This document shows positions 1-6,697 of a stretch of DNA of 7,197 nucleotides, piece by piece. The notes under the pieces are model-generated. The model was not told the DNA's origin and did not search any database. It worked only from the letters and a program-made list of their open reading frames with translations. The DNA lies in NCBI GenBank assembly GCA_030151865.1, contig JASLCK010000311.1:1-7197 (forward strand), written 5' to 3'. This DNA is from Rhodospirillaceae bacterium (GTDB lineage Bacteria > Pseudomonadota > Alphaproteobacteria > Rhodospirillales > Magnetospirillaceae). The translations under genes and the position numbers were made by a program. Each line of letters opens with the position of its first letter. Position 1 is the stretch's first letter.

Positions 1-1138
1 CCCAATAATCCTGCCACCAGCGGAAGGCCACCGCTTCGGCATGGAAGCAGGCCGTCACCGCCAGCCAGCCCAAAACCTGGGCCAGCACGGCAAACAGAAA
101 GCGGTTCAACAGCCCCGGAATGGCGCGGCCGAACAGCAAGGTCAACAAAGCCCCTGCCCCGATGGCGATGGCGGCGCGCTTGTGCCAGTCGGCCACTTCA
201 AGCACCGGACCGGCCATCTGGAACTTGGGCTTGCGGTCGATATCCATGATCCCCCAGGCCGCGCCGACGGTGTTTTCCAGCGCCGATTTCCAAGGTTGGT
301 CAAAGGCTTCAACGATGTTGTAGTCGAAATTATACTTATCGGCGATCTGGGCCATCTTGCGCACAAAGCGGGCTTCGTTGACGGTGCTGACCACCGCCGG
401 GCCGCGATCGCGCCCGATGGAGGGCCACCCCGCCTCGCCGATCAGGATCGGCTTGCCGGGAAAGGCCTGACGAATACGCTCGACGATCTTGGTGACATGT
501 TCTTCCACATGATCGATGGAAGCCGGTTCGTCTTCCCAGAACGGCAGGATGTGGATGGTGATGTAATCCACTTCATTGGCGATTTCCGGGTACTTCAGAT
601 AGAACGCCCAAACATCGGCATAGGATACCGGCTGCTTGACCGCCGCCTTGACGCGCCGGATATAGGCGATCAACTCGGCGGGCTTCAGATCGCCGCGCAG
701 CAGCACTTCGTTGCCGACGATGACGCGGTTGATGGAATCGGGATGGTCGTTGGCCAGCTTGATCAGCGAGGTCACTTCGGCTTCGTTGATGACCTTGCCC
801 TTTTGCTCGACCTCGGATCCCAGCCAGGCGCCGAAAACCACCTTCAGGCCGTATTTGGCGGCCAGATCGGGCACCACTTCCATGCCTTCACGCGAGGTAT
901 AGGTGCGGATGCCCTGGGCCAGACCGACCAGGGAGCGCATATCCTCCTCGACCTGGGCGGGGCTGGGATAGACCTTGGTCAGCGGGCTCTGCCCACGGCG
1001 GAAAGGTGCGAACGAGACGCTGCTCATGGGCTTGTCCCACGACGGTTCGACCGGAACCGGCTGGTCGAACTGATGCCACAGGGCAAACGCCCCCAGACCG
1101 GCGATCAGGGCCGCCACAATCAGGGAAATAAATCGCAT
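1..1138 (-). CDS. Membrane-anchored glycoside hydrolase family 17 protein (beta-1,3-glucanase/transglucosylase type), C-terminus cut by window edge
   Basis: The reading frame runs without a stop from an ATG at 1138 to the left edge, giving 379 residues so far. Residues 3-20 form a hydrophobic signal anchor, so the main domain should be periplasmic. Residues about 40-315 resemble a GH17 TIM barrel. The VGNEVLLRG motif supplies the likely acid/base Glu144, and the ILIGEAGWPS motif supplies the likely nucleophile Glu235. The stretch NIVEAFDQPWK (274-284), shortly before the domain ends, also fits the bacterial family. After the barrel come at least two hydrophobic segments (about 322-338 and 345-365), so the protein continues as a membrane protein beyond the window. 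Proteobacterial GH17 proteins are known to remodel or branch beta-1,3-glucans, often as transglycosylases rather than hydrolases; which applies here cannot be read from sequence. A GGAAG ribosome binding site (1146-1150) sits 7 nt before the start. The gene is divergent from yjdM. Confidence 0.85.
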   Translation of the reverse strand, partial: MRFISLIVAALIAGLGAFALWHQFDQPVPVEPSWDKPMSSVSFAPFRRGQSPLTKVYPSPAQVEEDMRSLVGLAQGIRTYTSREGMEVVPDLAAKYGLKVVFGAWLGSEVEQKGKVINEAEVTSLIKLANDHPDSINRVIVGNEVLLRGDLKPAELIAYIRRVKAAVKQPVSYADVWAFYLKYPEIANEVDYITIHILPFWEDEPASIDHVEEHVTKIVERIRQAFPGKPILIGEAGWPSIGRDRGPAVVSTVNEARFVRKMAQIADKYNFDYNIVEAFDQPWKSALENTVGAAWGIMDIDRKPKFQMAGPVLEVADWHKRAAIAIGAGALLTLLFGRAIPGLLNRFLFAVLAQVLGWLAVTACFHAEAVAFRWWQDYW

Positions 1139-1181
1139 GAGCTTGCTTCCGATCACTGAAGATCCGCCTAAAACCGGGCGG

Positions 1182-1210
1182 AGCATGCCCAAGGGAAAAA
1201 GCGCCGTCAA
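1182..1210 (-). promoter_or_regulatory. Possible promoter of the GH17 gene
   Basis: On the minus strand a TTGACG hexamer (1210-1205, 5 of 6 matches to the -35 consensus) is followed after 17 nt by CATGCT (1187-1182, only 3 of 6 matches to the -10 consensus). The good -35 and poor -10 suggest an activator-dependent promoter or a chance match. The -35 directly abuts the array of GTCAGG boxes. Confidence 0.25.
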
Positions 1211-1240
1211 GTCAGGCCGGGTCAGGATCGGTCAGGCGGC
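1211..1240. promoter_or_regulatory. Three GTCAGG boxes at exact 10-bp spacing, putative regulator binding site
   Basis: Three 10-bp units each begin with GTCAGG, at 1211, 1221 and 1231. A partial copy, GTCAA, sits immediately before them at 1206. Identical boxes one helical turn apart place the same face of the sequence on one side of the DNA, as in sites for OmpR/PhoB-type response regulators. The array lies in the 172-nt gap between the divergent GH17 and yjdM genes. It overlaps the edge of the possible GH17 -35, and it lies about 50-80 nt upstream of a weak candidate yjdM -10 (TAGGAT, 1279-1284). The regulator is unknown, and the functional reading is inference. Confidence 0.4.
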
Positions 1241-1310
1241 ATAAAAACCTTATCTTTCCTATTGCCCACCCGCTGCATTAGGATCGCCGCCCTAACGATA
1301 AGGATGGCCC

Positions 1311-1658
1311 ATGAGCGACGAATTGAAGTGCCCGAAATGCAGTTCCGAACATGTCTACCAAGACGGGAGCCTGTGGATTTGCCCGGAATGCGCCCATGAA
1401 TGGAACCCCGACGCGGCAGGCGAAAGCGTTGACGACACCCAGGTGCGCGACGCCAACGGCAATGTTCTGACCGATGGCGATTCCGTCACCGTGATCAAGG
1501 ACCTGAAGGTCAAGGGCTCGTCGCTGGTGGTCAAGGGCGGCACCAAGGTCAAGAACATCCGCCTGGTGGCCGATGCGGTCGATGGCCACGACATCGCCTG
1601 TAAGATCGATGGCATTGGCGCCATGAACCTGAAGTCGGAATTCGTCAAAAAGGCCTGA
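1311..1658 (+). CDS. yjdM: Zinc-ribbon protein YjdM (formerly PhnA), alkylphosphonate-utilization-operon-like protein
   Basis: The protein has 115 residues, close to the roughly 111 of the Escherichia coli homologue, so it looks complete. The N-terminus is a zinc ribbon with Cys7 and Cys10 (CPKC) and Cys24 and Cys27 (CPEC). After a linker, the PhnA/YjdM domain covers about residues 45-115, with the family signatures [28 protein letters not shown] and a KSEFVKK end. Despite the old name phnA, family members are usually not part of phosphonate degradation, and their cellular role is not settled. No phosphonate genes are visible here. An AAGGA ribosome binding site (1300-1304) lies 6 nt before the ATG. 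The gene is monocistronic: it is divergent from the GH17 gene and ends in a strong terminator shared with the converging thioesterase gene. Confidence 0.95.
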   Translation: MSDELKCPKCSSEHVYQDGSLWICPECAHEWNPDAAGESVDDTQVRDANGNVLTDGDSVTVIKDLKVKGSSLVVKGGTKVKNIRLVADAVDGHDIACKIDGIGAMNLKSEFVKKA

Positions 1659-1681
1659 GCCTTTTCGGTAGACCGACCATA

Positions 1682-1716
1682 AAAAAAGAGCGGCAGTCCC
1701 TTTGCCGCTCTTTTTT
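1682..1716. terminator. Bidirectional intrinsic terminator between yjdM and the thioesterase gene
   Basis: A perfect 14-bp inverted repeat (arms 1682-1695 and 1703-1716) encloses a 7-nt loop. The stem core is GAGCGGCA/TGCCGCTC, flanked by an A-run on the left and a T-run on the right. Each strand therefore yields a GC-rich hairpin followed by a U tract. It lies 23 nt after the yjdM stop and 11 nt beyond the stop of the converging thioesterase gene, so it should end both transcripts. Confidence 0.93.
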
Positions 1717-1727
1717 CTTATCCGGCC

Positions 1728-2120
1728 TTACTTTGCCGGAGCAGGCGGCAGCGGACGCGGCTTACGGTCCGAGCCGATGGAAACGAAGGTAAAGACCCCC
1801 TGGGTGATCTTGACCTGATCGCCGCCCTGACGCCGACGCGCCCAGGCTTCGATGCGATAGGTCAGCGAGGTGCGGCCTTCGCGTTCGGTGACGCAATAAC
1901 AGGACAGTTCGTCGCCCACATGCAAGGGCTGATGAAATTGCATGGCTTCGACGGCAACGGTGGCGACACGGCCACCGGCGCGCCAGCGGGCGGCCACGCT
2001 TCCGGCCAGGTCCATCTGGGACATCAGCCATCCGCCGAACACGTCGCCTTCGTAATTCAGATCGGCAGGCATGGCGATGGTGCGGATGGTCAAAAGACCT
2101 TCGGGTTCAAAATCACCCAT
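1728..2120 (-). CDS. yciA: Acyl-CoA thioesterase, YciA-like hotdog-fold protein
   Basis: The 130-residue length matches single-hotdog YciA proteins (about 132 residues). These hydrolyse acyl-CoA thioesters in the cytoplasm as oligomers. The diagnostic stretch is GDVFGGWLMSQMDLAG (residues 25-40), in which Asp37 corresponds to the catalytic aspartate of the family; Asn22 lies just before it. Residues 52-65 (VAVEAMQFHQPLHV) and 70-85 (LSCYCVTEREGRTSLT) fit the following hotdog strands. The C-terminus is a proline-rich tail ending PPAPAK. The start at 2120 is chosen because an AAAGGA ribosome binding site lies 8 nt upstream; an in-frame ATG at 2162 would add 14 residues with no family match. The gene is divergent from parE and converges on yjdM. 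Substrate preference cannot be read from the sequence. Confidence 0.9.
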   Translation of the reverse strand: MGDFEPEGLLTIRTIAMPADLNYEGDVFGGWLMSQMDLAGSVAARWRAGGRVATVAVEAMQFHQPLHVGDELSCYCVTEREGRTSLTYRIEAWARRRQGGDQVKITQGVFTFVSIGSDRKPRPLPPAPAK

Positions 2121-2216
2121 AAAATCAATCCTTTCTTGTTTTTGGCTGTTGCAGCTTTGCACAACGGTTGGCCTATATGTTGTAGATGCAGCGCAAAAAA
2201 TCCATCCCCGATGCGC

Positions 2217-2252
2217 TTGCCGCGCTGTTTGACGCTGATATAATGCCGCCCA
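2217..2252 (+). promoter_or_regulatory. Putative parE promoter with perfect extended -10, predicting a leaderless or near-leaderless mRNA
   Basis: TTGCCG (2217-2222, 4 of 6 to -35 consensus) is followed after 16 nt by TATAAT (2239-2244, 6 of 6). The -10 is preceded by TG one base upstream, giving a perfect extended -10 (TGATATAAT). Transcription would begin about 7 nt downstream, at 2251-2252, which is the A of the parE ATG. No Shine-Dalgarno sequence is visible before that ATG, which agrees with a leaderless message. An in-frame ATG at 2243 lies inside the -10 and could not be on this transcript. Confidence 0.55.
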
Positions 2253-4240
2253 TGTCCGATGATCTCTTTCAACAAGCCGCCCCCAAGAACAGCGATTATT
2301 CCGCCAAGGACATCGAAGTTCTGGAAGGGTTGGAGCCTGTACGCCGCCGTCCCGGCATGTACATTGGCGGCACCGATGACAAGGCCCTGCACCATCTGGT
2401 GGCCGAAGTCCTGGATAACGCCATGGACGAGGCCGTTGCCGGTCACGCCAGTTGGATCGAACTGGAACTGAAGGCCGATGGTTCGGCCCTGATCCGCGAC
2501 AATGGGCGCGGCATTCCGGTCGATCCCCACCCCAAATTTCCCGACAAGTCGGCGCTGGAAGTCATTCTGACCACGCTGCATTCGGGCGGCAAATTCGGCG
2601 GCGACGCCTATAAGGTCTCCGGCGGTTTGCACGGTGTCGGCATTTCCGTGGTCAATGCGCTGTCCGACAGCCTGATCATCGAGGTTGCCCGCGACCGTCA
2701 ACTTTGGACCCAAAGCTTTTCGCGCGGCACCCCGCGCGGGCCGCTGACCCTGGTCGGCCCGGTGCAAAACCGGCGCGGCACCACGGTGGTGTTTCATCCC
2801 GATCCGGACATTTTCGGGGCACGGGCGCAACTGCGCCCCAGTACGCTGTACCGCATGGCCCGATCCAAGGCCTATCTTTATCGCGGCGTTGAAATCCGCT
2901 GGTCGTGTGATCCGATCCTGCTGCGCGAAGGCGACGCCACGCCGGAAAAGGAAGTACTGAAGTTCCCCAACGGGTTGCGCGATTTCCTGGATGGCGTGCT
3001 GGATGGCCGCGGCCTGCTGGGCGGGCAGCCGTTTGCCGGTCAGGCCAACTTCCCCGACGATATGGGCTATGTGGAATGGGCCGTCGCCTGGCCCGAGGAC
3101 GAGGATGGGTTCAACAACTCGTACTGCAACACCATCCCGACGCCCGAAGGCGGCACCCATGAAATGGGGCTGCGCAACGCCCTGACCCGCGGCTTGCGCC
3201 AGTATGGCGAAATGGTCGCCAACCGCCGCGCCGGTCAGATCACCGCCGACGACGTGGTTGGCGGGGCCTGTCTGCTGCTGTCGGCCTTTATCCGCGAACC
3301 GCAGTTCCAGGGCCAAACCAAGGAAAAGCTGGCGTCGCCGGAAGCCACCCGCTTCGTCGAAAACGCCATCAAGGACCATTTTGACCATTGGCTGTCCGCC
3401 GATCCCAACGCCGCCAAGGCGGTGCTGGAGCGCATGGTGGAACGGGCCGAGGACCGGGCGCGTAAAAAGCAAGCCAAGGAACTGTCGCGCAAGACTGCCA
3501 CCAAACGGCTGCGTCTGCCCGGCAAACTGACCGATTGTTCGCGCAGCATGGCGCTGGGCTCGGAACTGTTCCTGGTGGAAGGTGATTCGGCGGGCGGTTC
3601 GGCCAAACAGGGCCGGTCGCGTGAAACCCAGGCGGTGCTGCCGTTGCGCGGCAAGATCCTGAACGTTGCCTCGGCCACCGTCGATAAGATGCGCGCCAAC
3701 CAGGAAATCCGCGATCTGATCGAAGCCTTGGGCTGCGGCATCCGCGAAAATTATGACGACGACAAACTGCGTTACGAAAAAGTCGTCATCATGACGGACG
3801 CCGACGTTGACGGCGCGCATATCGCATCGCTGTTGATGACCTTCTTCTATCAGGAAATGCCGGGGCTGATCGAAAACGGCCATCTCTATCTGGCCTGCCC
3901 GCCCTTGTACCGTATCAGCCATGGCCAGACCGTGATCTATGCCCGCGACGATGCCCATAAGGAAGAACTGATGGGCAGCACCTTCTCGGGGAAAAAGGTC
4001 GATATCAGCCGATTCAAGGGCTTGGGCGAAATGCCGCCCCAGCAATTGAAGGAAACCACCATGGATCCCAAGACCCGCACGCTGCTGCGGGTGGTGGTGC
4101 CCGTCGGCAAGACCGAGGAAGAGCACGAGGAGGCCAAGGAAACCAGCCGTCTGGTGGACAGCCTGATGGGCAAGCGCCCGGAACTGCGTTTCCAGTTCAT
4201 CCAAGAACGGGCCAAGTTCGCCCGCGATTTGGACGTTTGA
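2252..4240 (+). CDS. parE: DNA topoisomerase IV subunit B (ParE)
   Basis: This is the ATPase subunit that works with ParC to decatenate replicated chromosomes and relax supercoils. At 662 residues it is ParE-sized and much shorter than GyrB. The GHKL ATPase domain (about 20-235) shows Glu52 and Asn56 (AEVLDNAMDE), Asp83 in RDNGRG, HSGGKFGG (110-117) and GGLHGVGIS (124-132). Arg147 aligns with the coumarin-contacting Arg136 of E. coli GyrB. The transducer domain carries the QTK loop (355-357). The TOPRIM domain has Glu443 (VEGDSAGGSAKQG) and the metal-binding Asp516/Asp518 (MTDADVDGAH). RFKGLGEM (587-594) and MDPKTR lie near the end. The start at 2252 fits the family N-terminus; an ATG at 2186 would add 22 unusual residues and also lacks a ribosome binding site. 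parC is not in the window. Confidence 0.96.
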   Translation: MSDDLFQQAAPKNSDYSAKDIEVLEGLEPVRRRPGMYIGGTDDKALHHLVAEVLDNAMDEAVAGHASWIELELKADGSALIRDNGRGIPVDPHPKFPDKSALEVILTTLHSGGKFGGDAYKVSGGLHGVGISVVNALSDSLIIEVARDRQLWTQSFSRGTPRGPLTLVGPVQNRRGTTVVFHPDPDIFGARAQLRPSTLYRMARSKAYLYRGVEIRWSCDPILLREGDATPEKEVLKFPNGLRDFLDGVLDGRGLLGGQPFAGQANFPDDMGYVEWAVAWPEDEDGFNNSYCNTIPTPEGGTHEMGLRNALTRGLRQYGEMVANRRAGQITADDVVGGACLLLSAFIREPQFQGQTKEKLASPEATRFVENAIKDHFDHWLSADPNAAKAVLERMVERAEDRARKKQAKELSRKTATKRLRLPGKLTDCSRSMALGSELFLVEGDSAGGSAKQGRSRETQAVLPLRGKILNVASATVDKMRANQEIRDLIEALGCGIRENYDDDKLRYEKVVIMTDADVDGAHIASLLMTFFYQEMPGLIENGHLYLACPPLYRISHGQTVIYARDDAHKEELMGSTFSGKKVDISRFKGLGEMPPQQLKETTMDPKTRTLLRVVVPVGKTEEEHEEAKETSRLVDSLMGKRPELRFQFIQERAKFARDLDV

Positions 4241-4245
4241 CCGGC

Positions 4246-5046
4246 ATGGCGGGTGACTTTCAGCGCACCCGCCACCGCCCTGGCCGCTGGGAACTGCGCC
4301 GGGGCGGCATCGAAGCCCCCTGCTACCACGAACATATCCATACCGCTTTTTCCATCGGCCATATTCTGGAAGGGCGCAGCACCTGCCATTTGGCCGGACA
4401 AAGCCACGCCATGACGCCGGGATCGGTGGTGTGGATCGACGCCGACATTCCTCATTGCTGCAACCCCGAGCCCGATAGCGGCTGGCGCTTTTGCATGCTG
4501 TATCTGGAACCGGCTTATCTGGAAGATCTGGGTTGGCGACCCAACGGATCGGGGGTTGCCCACGGCGCTTTTGGACACACCCCAGCCAGCCGGGCTTATG
4601 ACCGGTTGGCGGGCATTGTGTTTTCCGATGCCCCCACCGCGACCTTGGCCGAAGACGAGGCCGTCTTGACCCTGCTGTCTGCCCTGCCCGCCGCAACCGC
4701 ACAGCCGTCCCCGGCCGTCAAGCGTGGCGACCGGCTGCAAAAGGCCATCGATAGCCTGCGCGATGCCCCGGCGGAGCCCTGGGGATTGGATGATCTGGCG
4801 CAATTGGCCCGCATGAGCCCTTGGCAAACCCTGCGCGCCATCCGCCAACGCACCGGTTTGACACCCCATGCCCTGCAAACCAGCCTGCGCTTGGAACAGG
4901 CACGGCGCTGGCTGCTGCAAGGCATGCCCCTGGCCGAAGCGGCGGCGGCATCGGGCTTTGCCGATCAAAGCCATTTTACCCGGATGTTCAAGCGCCATAC
5001 TGCACAAACTCCCGGTCATTACCGCCCAACCCGTCAGATCGGCTGA
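4246..5046 (+). CDS. AraC-family transcriptional regulator with N-terminal cupin sensor domain
   Basis: The protein has 266 residues. The N-terminal half is an AraC-type cupin, with the His-rich PCYHEHIHTAF (25-35), GHILEG (38-43) and TPGSVVWIDADIPH (57-70). The C-terminal half has the two helix-turn-helix motifs of the family. The first covers about 180-205 (LDDLAQLARMSPW, then TLRAIRQRTGL). The second covers about 228-260 (LAEAAAASGFADQSHFTRMFKRH, ending TPGHYR). Five cysteines lie in the sensor domain (26, 47, 71, 72, 83), more than usual, but no redox role can be claimed. The ATG at 4246 is 5 nt after the parE stop; a TTG at 4237 would overlap the stop and add three residues. No good ribosome binding site is seen, so translation may be coupled to parE. 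The next gene in the same direction encodes an exporter, its likely target. The effector is unknown. Confidence 0.88.
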   Translation: MAGDFQRTRHRPGRWELRRGGIEAPCYHEHIHTAFSIGHILEGRSTCHLAGQSHAMTPGSVVWIDADIPHCCNPEPDSGWRFCMLYLEPAYLEDLGWRPNGSGVAHGAFGHTPASRAYDRLAGIVFSDAPTATLAEDEAVLTLLSALPAATAQPSPAVKRGDRLQKAIDSLRDAPAEPWGLDDLAQLARMSPWQTLRAIRQRTGLTPHALQTSLRLEQARRWLLQGMPLAEAAAASGFADQSHFTRMFKRHTAQTPGHYRPTRQIG

Positions 5047-5132
5047 TCCCGCTTTTCCGCAATATCGTTCAATACCACCCGAGTCGGGCGGCGGCATTCT
5101 CCCATCTTCTTGTCATCAAGACCGAGGAGAGG

Positions 5133-5750
5133 ATGCAGGAATTTCTGATGATCGCCGCCGCCCATTTTCTGGCCACCTTAAGCCCCGGCCAGGATTTCGT
5201 CTTGCTGGTGCGCACCAGTCTGCGCCAGGGGCGGCGCATGGGTTTGATCTGCGCGGCAGGTATTGTCGCCGCCAACGCCCTTTGGATCGGGCTCATTCTG
5301 GCCGGGCTGGAAGGCTTGCGCGATATCGCCCCGCTGATGCTGGCGCTGCGGCTGGTGGGCGGCGCGTTTCTGCTCTGGCTGGGCTGGCGTTTTCTGCAAT
5401 CCCGCCCACCTGCGCCCTCACCCAGCGACGCCGCCCAGATGTCAGACAATCGACCGGAAAAGGCCACATCCTTTTGGACCGGCCTGTTGTCAGGCTTGAG
5501 CAACCCGAAGAACGGCCTGTTTTACGCCAGCCTGTTTTCCTTTGGGTTGTCGGGGGAAACGGCTTTATCCATCCGCCTGCTGTATGGAGCATGGATGGTC
5601 GGGGTGGTGCTGGTTTGGGATGGCATCGTCGCCTTGAGTTTTGGCGATATCCGGGCACAGCGCTGGTTGGGGCGCTGGCAGCACCGCATCGAACAAGGGG
5701 CCGGTGCGGTGCTGTTGGCGATGGGAGCCGGTATTTTGCTGAAGTTCTAG
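5133..5750 (+). CDS. LysE/RhtB-family amino-acid or metabolite exporter
   Basis: The 205 residues and roughly six hydrophobic segments (about 3-25, 38-60, 65-88, 113-135, 145-168, 187-203) fit the LysE/RhtB family of inner-membrane exporters for amino acids and related compounds. Family marks are the N-terminal HFLATLSPGQD (11-21; most members have SPGPD, so Gln20 is a mild variant), the Gly33/Gly37 region of the first loop, and SNPKNGLFY (123-131) after a hydrophilic central loop (about 90-112). The start is set by a GAGGAG ribosome binding site (5124-5129), although it is only 3 nt from the ATG, a tight spacing. The gene follows the AraC regulator by 86 nt in the same direction, a common regulator/exporter pairing. 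The substrate cannot be deduced. Confidence 0.88.
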   Translation: MQEFLMIAAAHFLATLSPGQDFVLLVRTSLRQGRRMGLICAAGIVAANALWIGLILAGLEGLRDIAPLMLALRLVGGAFLLWLGWRFLQSRPPAPSPSDAAQMSDNRPEKATSFWTGLLSGLSNPKNGLFYASLFSFGLSGETALSIRLLYGAWMVGVVLVWDGIVALSFGDIRAQRWLGRWQHRIEQGAGAVLLAMGAGILLKF

Positions 5751-5778
5751 AGCCGATTCCGATCAATCGGGATCGGCT
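5751..5778 (+). terminator. Hairpin directly after the LysE-type exporter gene, probable weak terminator
   Basis: Arms of 13 nt (5751-5763 and 5766-5778) pair with a single G-U in RNA, starting AGCCGAT and ending ATCGGCT. The stem begins immediately after the TAG stop. The following sequence (ATGGTTTTG) has only four consecutive T, so as an intrinsic terminator it would be weak. It may also protect the mRNA 3' end. Confidence 0.5.
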
Positions 5779-5795
5779 ATGGTTTTGTGTCAAAC

Positions 5796-5810
5796 GGCCC
5801 GTTCCGGGCC
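5796..5810 (-). terminator. GC-only hairpin downstream of the dioxygenase gene, possible terminator
   Basis: GGCCCG (5796-5801) and CGGGCC (5805-5810) form a perfect 6-bp stem with a 3-nt loop. On the minus strand it is followed by GTTTGACAC, a very short T stretch. It is positioned to end the minus-strand dioxygenase transcript, 47 nt past its stop. The weak U tract makes the call tentative. Confidence 0.35.
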
Positions 5811-5856
5811 CGCTCAAACGCCGCTCAGGCTTGTCGCGTTTTCGATCTGCTCCAAC

Positions 5857-6624
5857 TTACCAAAAGCCGTAGTTGTCCATAGCCAACACGCCGTTATCCA
5901 GGCTGGCATGCAGGCGCTTGCCCTTGCCTTGCGGTCCAGCCCCCAAGGCGGCGAAGAACGGCAGAAGATGTTCGTCGCTAGGATGGTTGGCCTCGGCATG
6001 GGGGGCCAGGGCGCGGTAATTCAGCAAGGCGTCCAGATCGCCCCGGTCGGTGGCGTCGGCGAACCAGTCGGTAAAATCGGTCACCCAGGGCTGAACCTTA
6101 CCCATCGGCGCGGTGAAATAAGCCCGCAGATTATGGGTCATGGCTCCACTGCCGATCACCAACACATCGTCTTGAGCCAACGGGCGCAACGCCTGACCCA
6201 AGGCGTAATGATCGGCGGGCGTGCCGTTGGGCAACACACTGAGCGGCACCACCGGAATATCAGCGTCGGGCCAGATCAGCGACATGACGGTCCACACCCC
6301 ATGATCCAAACCACGGGCCGGATCAATCGGAGCCTGAAGCAGATCGGCAACCCGCTGGGCCAATGCCGGGGCGCCAGCCGCCGGATAACGCAACTGATAG
6401 AGAAAATCCGGGAAACCATAGAAATCATGGATGGTTTCCGGCTTGGCGGCACCGCCCACCACCGGCTGACGGGTGGTCCAATGGGCCGACAGCACCACCA
6501 CCGCCGACGGCTTGCCCACCCGTGTGCCCAACCCTTTCAGAAACTCCCGGGCGGGAATGTCTTGGGCCACCATCATCGGCGATCCGTGGGAAAGGAACAG
6601 CCCCGTCAGCTTTTCTGCGCTCAT
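5857..6624 (-). CDS. ygiD: LigB-family extradiol dioxygenase, YgiD/4,5-DOPA dioxygenase-like
   Basis: The 255-residue protein belongs to the class III extradiol (LigB) group that includes E. coli YgiD and plant DOPA 4,5-dioxygenase, which open catechol rings with molecular oxygen. Likely metal ligands are His13 in SHGSP, His48 in SAHW and His219 in SDEHLLPF. The conserved active-site histidines His108 (GLDHGVW) and His164 (GSGAMTHNL) are also present. HDFYGFP (66-72) and the C-terminal MDNYGFW are typical of YgiD proteins. All expected residues are intact, so it should be active; the natural bacterial substrate is generally unclear. The start at 6624 matches the family N-terminus (a short lead before FLSHGSP). 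An AGGA lies only 3 nt upstream and GGAG about 10 nt upstream. An in-frame ATG at 6669 would add 15 unmatched residues. It lies downstream of the Crp/Fnr gene in the same direction, after a 103-nt gap. Confidence 0.9.
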   Translation of the reverse strand: MSAEKLTGLFLSHGSPMMVAQDIPAREFLKGLGTRVGKPSAVVVLSAHWTTRQPVVGGAAKPETIHDFYGFPDFLYQLRYPAAGAPALAQRVADLLQAPIDPARGLDHGVWTVMSLIWPDADIPVVPLSVLPNGTPADHYALGQALRPLAQDDVLVIGSGAMTHNLRAYFTAPMGKVQPWVTDFTDWFADATDRGDLDALLNYRALAPHAEANHPSDEHLLPFFAALGAGPQGKGKRLHASLDNGVLAMDNYGFW

Positions 6625-6697
6625 GATCCTGATGCTCCGGCATTGTGTCTTGCCGCTACTGTCCGCCAAACAGGCCAGTGAAACAATCAGGACAATT

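Noticed and set aside
41..1159. Long plus-strand open frame of 372 codons opposite the GH17 gene
   Set aside because: Its translation is low-quality (rich in G, Q, H, D and R, no domain logic), and the opposite strand encodes a clear GH17 protein with both catalytic motifs. It is an antisense shadow in GC-rich DNA.
1311..1658. yjdM/phnA taken as evidence for a phosphonate-degradation locus
   Set aside because: No C-P lyase, phosphonoacetate hydrolase or phosphonate transporter gene is present, and the family is usually unlinked to phosphonate metabolism despite its old name.
2186..2251. 22-residue N-terminal extension of ParE from an upstream ATG
   Set aside because: There is no ribosome binding site at 2186, the residues do not look like the ParE N-terminus, and the region holds a perfect extended -10. 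It cannot be fully excluded without N-terminal data.
2090..4702. Minus-strand open frame of 870 codons covering all of parE
   Set aside because: It is antisense to a well-conserved ParE and to part of the AraC gene, its composition is typical of a mirror frame, and it shows no recognisable domain. Strong codon bias on the coding strand explains the lack of stops.
5060..5088. CAATA direct repeat at 10-bp spacing (5060, 5070) and the CCCGA-G-TCGGG palindrome (5078-5088) before the exporter gene, considered as AraC operator
   Set aside because: Both are short enough to occur by chance, and neither matches the long direct-repeat layout usual for AraC-family sites. Worth a footprint only if conserved in relatives.
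3937..5097. Minus-strand open frame of 386 codons opposite the parE end and the AraC gene
   Set aside because: The plus strand encodes a complete AraC protein with two helix-turn-helix motifs. The minus frame has no domain features and is a shadow.
4868..5872. Plus-strand open frame of 334 codons overlapping the AraC and exporter genes
   Set aside because: It is out of frame with both real genes, and its Arg/Pro/Ala-rich translation has no membrane segments or motifs.
5779..6681. Plus-strand open frame of 300 codons opposite the dioxygenase gene
   Set aside because: The minus strand encodes a complete YgiD-like enzyme with all expected histidines. The plus frame is its mirror.
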